Shown piece after piece: positions 56,530 through 64,000 of a stretch of 64,000 bases of DNA. The first letter of the stretch is position 1; every line of letters starts with the position of its first letter. A program made the translations under genes and the position numbers. The notes beneath the pieces are model-generated. The model did no database searches. It was not told the DNA's origin and saw nothing but the letters and a program-made list of their open reading frames with translations. The DNA is from Ramazzottius varieornatus (Eukaryota; Tardigrada; Eutardigrada; Parachela; Ramazzottiidae), in NCBI GenBank assembly GCA_001949185.1, contig BDGG01000013.1, positions 478,408 to 542,407 of the forward strand. The letters are read 5' to 3'.

Positions 56530-56612
56530 TCGGCAAACGAAGACCCAGATCGTTAACCCAAATGGCGCACAATCTCAGCCAAGAACAATGTACACATGCG
56601 CCACTTGGTCTG
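56530..56612. repeat. Hairpin-family copy, intergenic
   Basis: CGGCAAACGAAGACCCAGAT (outer arm), then AAATGGCGCAC ... CATGCGCCACTTGG at 56557-56608. Confidence 0.8.
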
Positions 56613-58389
56613 AGTGAGTCAACTGCCGACGTCCCAATCATGGAAATACTGAAGATGAACGTACATGGCGGTGGAGCTGCTCCTCCGGACCTCGACAGCC
56701 CACCTATATTCCTTCCACCCCCGAAACCAGAACTCGGCCCACGTCTGAAAATATACGGTTACAGCCTTACGGGAGGAAGCTGGACTTGTCATCACACTGT
56801 TGGAAAGACTTACCTCGAAGCACTGCTACTTCTCGACTGACTCCTGGAGCTTGAATCGCCTCCAATGGAAAACTGAAACAGCCAAAATTTGACAGTGTTT
56901 CACAAAGCCCCGGGAGAGGAAACATTGAGAGGAAATAACCGTGGTTACTCGTTAAAGTAGTAGTGCTTACTGGAAGAAGGGTTCTGAAACTGCAAATAGA
57001 AAAGCCACACGTCAGCAACAAATAATCAACAATCAAGCGACACATCAGTTATACGCCCCAGTGTGCAGTCCTGACGGGAAAGTGGGGCAATTGGTAATGA
57101 GAACCAATACGCCTAGTGCGCCATAGCACTGAATAGACGGTTATGCGGATGTATTGTGACTCACAAGAGGACAACACCAAAAACGAAGGTCAGGAAGGTG
57201 TCCCACACTCGCGTAAGAGACCATCCTCTGTTTGATCCTCCGATCTCTCCTAGAATACATGATTATACATCCAATGGTCAGCGATTATGCCTGATAATCG
57301 AAATATAAGGGAAACGGTACGATTGCTTGACGACGTTATCACGTTATCAACTTGTTCAACCCGAAAGCCCGAAGGGTTGCTTTTACCTCCTGAAACGTAC
57401 GGCATGACTGCCAGTCAACCTCTCCTCGCTTTCTTCAAACCCAGGCAAAGCGTGGACCAGATTCAGACGGGAGAAAAGGCTGGGAACTGAGAACGTGGAA
57501 CGTGAAGCAGCAGAAAAAGGAGAAATGATTCCATGAGGCAAATCAAATTTCCAATCTAAGGTGGCATCACGTGTCATGTTTCACGTGGTGGAATGAGTCA
57601 GCGGACTCAGACTGTCTCAGAGTGGAAGCTGTACGTACGTGTCCATCCCGCCCACGAACGTGCATTCTCGAGCATGCTTTCCCATCGAACGTGCGAAGAA
57701 CACGCACTCCGACATGGAAAAGCATGGATCTACTTTCCTGTTACCTTTCTGTTCAGTAAGATCATATATCGAGTTTGCATTTCCGGTCGAATTTTATCAT
57801 TAAGTACGATGATTTTGAAAATTCTCCTCACATTTGAGTCACGTCGGGGACAAGTGCAGGTTTTTACAATAGAGCCGAAATCAGCAGCAGAAGTACTGCG
57901 GAATGTCCGAAGACCACAAGAGACTTTTACAGTTCAGTGAGTGGTCAGGCCGATTGCCGGTATGAACGATATGTTTGTCCAGTTATGGATACCTGCATGC
58001 CTTGTAGTAACAACAAGACGCAACAAGTACCGTCGGGCTTGTCAATAACGAATGGCGCGCGATGGCAATCGTGTCAAAGAGCACTGGTACATGTAGTTCA
58101 CCCGACTGTCAACAAAGGTCTGCCCTTACCTAGCCAGAAATAACATCCAGCATTCGCCAACATTCATAAAGGAAACTGATTCTCGGAACATTTTTCACAG
58201 AGCATCCATCAGCGGTACACTCAAAGAAAGCAAAAAAGCATTTCTGTACAGTAATCACATTCCGTTGGAGCCATTACATTCGCAAACATGGCCACTATTA
58301 TTCATGAACTGCTAGATGTCCACGTCTTGATCGAGCCGCTATGTACAGGAAATAAAGTCACAGTTCCCACAATGAGTCGTGTTTCCTGG

Positions 58390-59385
58390 TCAAACTTTGC
58401 TGCGACCTTCCATCTTGCTTCGCGGGCGAGAACCCGGATCGAAGGCGGCATTGTATTGTCCTTGGAACTGCGTGGCTCCGTTGACTTGCACCGGGATATC
58501 GTAGTGTGAAACATTGTGGATGGAATAGGGAGTTATCAGACGTGGCTCGGAGAGGAGGATAGTTTTCTTGGCTCGGAATAGCCGACTGAAAGAGAACGGA
58601 TACCGTGTGTGAAAAATCGGGCTAAAATATGGAAAATACGGCCCTTCAAAATTTCAAGCCTGGAGCTTCACCGGAGCGACTTTAAAAATGAACTCTAGCG
58701 CGATGGAAGTCTTTGTTCTAAACCCGCGCAGCCGAAATTATTCATCAGTTTCCTACCTGGCTCTTGTAATCAGGCATACAATGGCAAGCGTCAAGGCGAT
58801 CGCAGCAACCAGTGGCAATATGATGGCAGCCGGTAACCAGTCCTTTAAAATCCAAGAACAAAATTAGCAACGGGCAAACGAGAGCAAAAATCCGACGAAA
58901 GCTCAGGCGGACCTACAGGGTTGTAACTAGTGGGATAGAACGTTTGCTGGTCGATCAGCGGGCTGTTTTGGAAATTTCCTCCGAAGTTGGGGTCGCCGTT
59001 GAAATTATTATACGCTGGATTACGGTTCAGGTCGTCGATGGCTGCCTGAAAGCGTTGACGGTTGGGATCCACTGCGTCCATCAGGATGTCCGAGTTGGTC
59101 GTGCTACTATCGGAAGTAAAATTGTCGAAGAAGGCCTTCGTAATATTTGTCCAAGAGTAATCGCTTGTTGCGTTCTGAACAGAAGCCTCCGTGGCGTTGT
59201 TTGGAAAGAACACATCGGTGGATGTGTCGTTCTGCCAAGGGAACTCGTTGGTGAAGTTAGCAGAGTCACTCGGCATCCATGAGACGTTTGAAATTAGCTC
59301 GGATGGCGCTGACAGCGTACTTTCATTAGCGTTTGAGAGCTCTCCTAAACTGGCAGGATAATCCATTTGGTCAATAGGTACGCGG
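58390..59385 (-). CDS. Single-pass N-glycosylated membrane protein, unknown
   Basis: Exons read: 58917 to at least 59368 (frame open from MDYPASLGELSNANES), 58757-58842 and 58390-58585. The junctions agree in phase (AACCCT|GACTGG, then AG|TCGG). The ectodomain (over 150 residues) is rich in Asn, Ser, Thr and Asp and has many N-x-S/T sites (NES, NVS, NFT, NDT, NAT, NIT), no Cys and few basic residues. The second exon is one membrane helix (LPAAIILPLVAAIALTLAIV, then CLITRAR). A cytoplasmic tail follows with basic RAKK, Tyr sites (TPYSIHNVSHYDIPVQ) and SRPRSKMEGRSKV at the end. A signal peptide exon probably lies upstream but I could not fix it. No family is recognised; it looks like a receptor-stalk or mucin-type surface protein. 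Confidence 0.6.
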
Positions 59386-59977
59386 AAGAGAGGAGAGAGG
59401 AAATGCGTATGATAAGAACAACAAAGTTGAGAGCTAATCAAATTTACAAGTGCGGCTTTGGGTTTCTTCTCGCACGTCTCACGTTACATCTTTGGCGCAG
59501 TTAGAGAATTAATGTGCACCGGTGTACATGTGTGGCGAAAAGTGAACGAAGGGGAAATGTAACAGTCCGTCTGTTTACCAATCTGTGGTCTGTTTGTATG
59601 TTTGTCAAGACGCTGAGCTCGAACGGCGTGTGTAAAGAAAAGTGTCCGTGAAAAGCGCCAACGACGCTGCTGTCTGTCATAGATAACTTGTGGACAACTC
59701 CCTCATGCGATTTCGCATGGACAACTCCGCTAGTTTTACCTCGCACAGTATAGTCCAGCTGAAAATTTCCTTGACAGCCCATTTATTGTGAATAAACTGG
59801 ATCATTTAGAAGTGGCTAGAATAGTGTAGAATAATGAAAGAAATTTCCAGAATGATAAATTCTGAATTTTGAAGTCTCATGGTCAAATTCCTCCCAGTCA
59901 ATCAAGGGGATAAACCTTGATAAACGGCAAAAGTCGTGTATTTTTCTGAGACTTTCGTAAGGTGTCAAGATGTGAAG

Positions 59978-60210
59978 GTACGTGTATATGGGCCAGCGGC
60001 AGAGTAGATCGGTAAGGCGTGGCCAGATGACATCATATGACCGGGGCATGAATCCAATAATATTCGTAGTCTGCCAATCAGCGAACAGAGTTTTTGATAT
60101 GGACAATTTTGATTGGCGCATTGCTGATAATTTCTCTTTATTCCCGCTCCATACTTCCTAAATAGCCCCGCCTTACCGATCTACTCTGCCGCTGGCCCAT
60201 ATATATACCG
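59978..60210. repeat. Palindromic element with ~37-bp inverted repeats
   Basis: TATATGGGCCAGCGGCAGAG (from about 59984) and CTCTGCCGCTGGCCCATATA (ending about 60207) are exact complements, and the arms extend inward through TAGATCGGTAAGGCG. The loop is about 150 bp with no coding capacity. It is probably a MITE, but I see no clear target duplication. Confidence 0.75.
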
Positions 60211-60413
60211 GTGCAGCAGAACCAATGGCGGGCAGAGCCTTCTGTCCACCTCTGCACCAGCGCATAACAAAAAATGGCAGGGATTCAAACGCTTGATTAT
60301 TATGCAGGATACACAACCGAACGACAAGATTCAGTGCTTGCAATATGCGGAAGGGACTAAATTGGCTTGTGGACGGAAACTAGATTATTTTCACCCTCGT
60401 CGAAAGGTACATT

Positions 60414-63400
60414 CTACTTCACCGCTGACTTGTCTCCTGAACTGTGAGACTTAGTCGGGGACAGTGATGTGGCTGCAGTCTCCGAGCTCATCAAATGTGA
60501 GAAGACCTCCGTGGAGGGGCTTACAGGTAGCAGCAAGCCTTGCGCCAATCCCTCTTTGTCCAAGCCCGCCTTTCTCTTGATCGATGTCTTGATACGATTG
60601 ATGCGCGAATGCTTTCGTATGTGCGGCTTGTCAAAGTTGAAGCATTTCTTCAGGCACAGCAACTTGATGTAGCCACGTCGGAAATGTTCGATGGTCAAGG
60701 CGTAGACCATGTAGTTGACTGAGCTGTTGCCGTGAGCGGTCAGCAAGACCAGGATGTACCAGAGATAGCTGACGTCGTGCTCCAGGTGAAGAACGATCAA
60801 CGAGACCAGAGGGAGCCACATGATCACGTAGATGATCAAGACGCGAAACAACGCTTTGATGATCAACAGATCGTCGTAGAACTTTTTCGAAACCGAACTG
60901 GTTAGTGGAACAGGGAGGATATTGGCCGAGTTGGGCGGGGCGTCGGTGGGAGCGGTTTGAGTATCCTTTTGGCTGGAGTAGAGAATGCGGCTGCGAGTCA
61001 GTTTGGAGTCCTTGACTTTGAGGTAGATGCCCAGGTAGCAGATGAAGCAGACGGTCAGTGGGAAGAAAACGCCGAAGAGGACATAGAAGAGCGCATAGGA
61101 GTGGACGTGGTTGGCGAAGGTGCAGACGAAGAAGAGGCGGGAGAAGCGAAGGTCGCCCCAACCGACGTGGTTGGGCAGTTCGATCAGGTAGATGACGATC
61201 CAGACGGAAACGCACATCAGACCGGTCCTGACTGGGGTGTAGATTTTGTCGTAGATTTCGTACTGGCAGATCAGAATGTACCTAAAGCAAAATAACCATT
61301 CCAATTGAATAAATTTTCATTTATTTCCACTGAGTGCGGAATGAGATGTTTCCAGTAGTGAACTAGAAATCAGCCTTGCTATGTAGCAAATCACTCTAAA
61401 AAAAGCGGCTGAAGACGTATATAAAGTAGCACAGGTTCAATCGTATTGGGATACTCAATTTAAATTTTCCTCTACCACATTAAGATCTTCTGGATAATTC
61501 CCGGCCGACGTATCTGCGGAAGCGAATTAGCTAGGAACTCCTCCAATTTCATACCGTAAAATTTTCGGTGTAAACAGTTTAAGTCACATGAATTTAGACA
61601 ACCTGGATCATTGCCGTAGAAAAATTCTACAGCACGGCAATCGGAAGCGAGAAGCGGAAAGCTAATAAGCAGGCAGTGCAAACTTTGAGAAGAACTGATT
61701 CTAATTCGCTTATCGGGATAAAACTTTGCTGACATCATAACGGGGATGACTACACAGGAAGCCGACTGGCCAGACTTCCATTTTTTTGAAAGTACTGTAA
61801 TTTCCGACAATTTCAGACCGAGAAGTGTTAAGCTCGTAGACCGAAATCCAAGTCACCTTACGTCAAGGTGCCGATCAGCGGGATCGCATGGTAGAGAAAG
61901 GACACCAGACTGCTTCTTAGTGAATTAAACTGGAAACTATTGTTATTGGCAATAATTGTTGTTTATGTGCTAGTTGACAAGATTTCCTTGATGTTGACGC
62001 TCATAGGCGCGCTTGGTGTAGGCTGGTCAGTACATACGGATTTCCGCCCTTATGTACAGTGCGCTTCCTGGTAGATTTCCTTCATGGCACTTTCGTCTTG
62101 ACCATTCGCCATGTCCGACTGTGGACTCATCCCGTTCTTGTTAGGAGTGTCCATGTTTTGTTTCTGAAAGACTTCCCGAGAAGATGTTCTCGATAAACAA
62201 CTTTAGTTTCGCTCTTTGTATCGCGCGAATGTCTTACCACGATCCTACCCTTCACGCTTTGGTCTTTCCATTTTCAACAAGAAAATGGGGTTTTTGAGCT
62301 CGCTAACGAAACCACTGTAGCTCAGAGGAACAGGCGCATGGGACGCTAATGCGCCACGCCGTCACTTCCGCCTCGGTCTCACCGATGGACTGTAAGCCAC
62401 CCTCTAGTTGCATCTGCGACAACCAACGTCCCGAACTGCCCAAATAAAATTATAACCTTGTTTCTGATTATCGCTTCATGTTCATTAATACTGGATTACT
62501 GATGAGAAAGACATTTTGCCGACATTTTCTGGATGGGAAGATTTGTTTCCTCGATCGTCGTGCTTGCACGTTTCTCGTATCAGGGATGCAATAGAGAATG
62601 ACAGTTGGAATCTTAGTTCCTCTTGCGGAAACCTAATACAGTCCTACCTTTGAGATGTGACAGTTCAAACGCCCGATTTCAGTTCCGGATGGTACGTGCG
62701 TACACGGGGCTGCTCGCTATGCTGTTCGCATGAGACCGATCAGCTGATCGGACACGTGCTTGCTTACTTCATCAAGTCAAGCCATAACCGGACGTCGATC
62801 AGCTGATCGTGCTGCGCAGTGCATGGCCAGCAGTCTCGTGCAGAAACGCGGTTCGGTTGCAGAAGAAGCAATTGTCACATCTCACAGGTAGGACTGTATG
62901 GCTCTTGGGACGAAAAGCTCACCTGTTCACCGCAATCATCGCCATGTTCCAGCAGGAAGCCAGGCATCCCGTTGCGCACAAGGTAGAGACCACTGCAAGG
63001 AAAGACTTGTTGATTTAACGTTGACGTTGCGGCTTATCCAACTGAGGTTCTAGCAGATCGTAATTGCACTTTTGCACGGCGACATATCCCTTGCTTTTGT
63101 TGTCGGTACGCTCACCGGAGCAATAGATGGGTCGCGTGACGAAGTAGACTTCCCCATACAGCGCACCTGTAATAAGGCGGTTTGGTGAATGCCTCCGATA
63201 CAGATTATGGTACTTGACTTCCGCCTCTCGATTTAAAAGTTGCCATCAACATCAATTTAGCCAATCAACATTAATCAACATCAACAAGCAATCAGCGTTA
63301 ATCTGCAATCAACATCAGTCTTTCACGAAACAACGACAGGCCAGTCTCAAGTGAGATTTGCTACTCGGAATGTCAAATGTTGACCGTAAAAAAACGAGGG

Positions 63401-63646
63401 CGCTGTCTGCAGTAAAGGTGTCGGTTGTTTGCCGACGGATACAGTTATACATACCGTATTAAACATTAACATCATGTTCCAAGGAATCAACCTACTTATG
63501 CATGGTGTTTACTGATATCGATACTTACCAAGAGCGTTGGACGGAATAGCGACAGCAGTAATACAGAGATCTGCAATGGCCAGGTTGACGATGAAAGCGT
63601 TGCCGGTGTGCCTCAGGGCGTCCTCCACAAATACCGAGCCAATTAC
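60414..63646 (-). CDS. Tre1/Moody-like class A GPCR, 5' end beyond window
   Basis: Exons: 63529-63646 (ends TM1-loop, TM2: TGNAFIVNLAIADLCITAVA), 63116-63166 (ECL1: YGEVYFVTRPIYCS, with the disulfide Cys), 62933-62992 (TM3: LCATGCLASCWNMAMIAVNR) and 60414-61281 (TM4-TM7 and tail). TM3 ends in NRYILICQYEIYDKIYTP, the NRY form of the DRY motif seen in Tre1 and Moody receptors, which steer cell migration and barrier-glia or germ-cell behaviour in insects. TM6 is IIYVIMWLPLVSLIVLHLEH. TM7 reads NSSVNYMVYALTIEHF, with NxxxY kept in the form VNYMVY. The long basic and Ser-rich tail ends SPTKSHSSGDKSAVK. The exon with the N-terminus and TM1 must lie upstream of 63647, probably outside the window. 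A MITE sits in the intron before the TM4 exon. Confidence 0.83.
62637..62898. mobile_element. Tc1/mariner-like MITE with TA target duplication
   Basis: The element spans 62639-62896 (258 bp), starts CAGTCCTACCTTTGAGATGT and ends in its complement (ACATCTCACAGGTAGGACTG, one mismatch), and is flanked by TA on both sides. It contains two copies of the palindrome CGATCAGCTGATCG (about 62740 and 62795). It lies in an intron of the Tre1-like GPCR. There is no transposase frame. Confidence 0.82.
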
Positions 63647-64000
63647 CTAGTCATGACAAAAAACACCGTTACACCGAAACAGTACTACCCTGGCAAAGAA
63701 TATGAGACCAGATCATTAACGTCACAGTAACTGTAACGAACGCAATTTCTACCACGACCATGCTACTGTAACTCTGACTGCATTTGTTTCAAGAACGCCA
63801 GTACGTACAGGCTTCGCATTTTGTAACGAACGTGGATACAGTATCAGTGCGCGTCTGTGGCTCACAGGCCGATGGTGCTTCACCTAGTTTTATCATGGTC
63901 ACGTTCACGTTCAGGATAACAAACAACTCGTTTTGGAAGAGGTATTACCCTGTTATCAGAAGGTCCTGTTGCTCAACTGGATGTCTAAAGCTAGGTTGCA
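63647..64000. other. No supported feature at right edge
   Basis: Probably an intron of the Tre1-like GPCR or its upstream region. A minus-strand hydrophobic stretch near 63900 is too weak to call TM1. Confidence 0.3.

Larger units (their letters stand above)
53896..58389. other. Long intergenic region, no supported gene
   Basis: It holds a MITE (54466-54815) and a hairpin-family copy (56557-56608). Scattered frames (for example plus 56415-56840 and 57593-57940) lack domains, signal peptides or splice-consistent partners, and the first of these runs through a hairpin repeat. Confidence 0.4.

Noticed and set aside
16715-56612. Possible CRISPR array or bacterial REP elements for the short palindromes
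   Set aside because: The copies are irregularly spaced in introns of a eukaryotic genome, with no constant spacers or cas genes.
56415-56840. Plus-strand frame of 141 codons
   Set aside because: It runs through a hairpin-family repeat and shows no domain, signal peptide or partner exon.
57593-57940. Plus-strand frame of 115 codons
   Set aside because: Mixed hydrophobic sequence without recognisable motif or splice support.
62309-62400. tRNA-like string GTAGCTCAGAGGAACAGG with a GGCGCAT/ATGCGCC stem
   Set aside because: No acceptor stem or T-arm of proper length can be paired. At best it is a tRNA fragment.

Overview
This is a gene-dense eukaryotic window from a small-genome invertebrate. 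Genes are split into many short GT-AG introns of about 50-400 bp on both strands. There is an animal gene set (WAPL, DHX36, TSPO, casein kinase 1, two class A GPCRs, an S1 protease, an astacin), cuticle-type CBM14 proteins, and two genes of kinds usually found in microbes, fungi or plants (a GH19 chitinase and an expansin-like DPBB protein). A tardigrade or a similar ecdysozoan is my best guess, but it is an inference: no marker in the window settles it. All exon models were built by eye from splice sites, reading-frame continuity and family patterns.

Layout. 0-1 kb: an unrecognised conserved-looking protein. 1.7-4 kb (-): a secreted carboxylesterase-like protein with an altered nucleophile elbow. 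4.75-5.2 kb: a hAT-like MITE with an 8-bp target duplication. 5.4-11.2 kb (-): a large extracellular protein made of about ten diverged copies of one module I do not recognise, with a Thr-rich mucin block inserted in one copy. One tRNA-Ala(AGC) gene lies in one of its introns and a second lies upstream. 12-15 kb: small secreted or peptide-precursor candidates and an assembly gap flanked by an inverted repeat. 16.5-21.5 kb (-): WAPL, divergently paired with DHX36 (+, 22.0-27.6 kb).

28-36 kb is a rearranged accessory block. It holds a cystine-knot peptide gene with an inverted partial copy, a decayed knottin-GH19 copy carrying nested transposable elements, a single-exon expansin-like gene, and an intact knottin-GH19 chitinase gene. 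36-43.3 kb (-) continues with two CBM14 genes flanking an astacin-like protein that lacks its catalytic Glu and is fused to an LRR-like domain, then an S1 protease.

43.9-50.8 kb: TSPO (+), a CK1-gamma-like kinase (-) and a membrane-anchored SDR (+). 52.2-53.9 kb (-): a neuropeptide-type GPCR with DCY instead of DRY. 58.4-59.4 kb (-): a single-pass N-glycosylated membrane protein. 60.4-63.6 kb (-): a Tre1/Moody-like GPCR with an NRY motif, running off the right edge.

Across the window at least 16 copies of a short palindromic repeat (AAGTGGCGCAC ... GTGCGCCACTT, about 50 bp) sit in introns and intergenic DNA. The most interesting items are the new tandem module protein, this dispersed hairpin family, the putatively transferred chitinase/expansin cluster with its nested-transposon pseudogene, and the astacin-LRR pseudoprotease.
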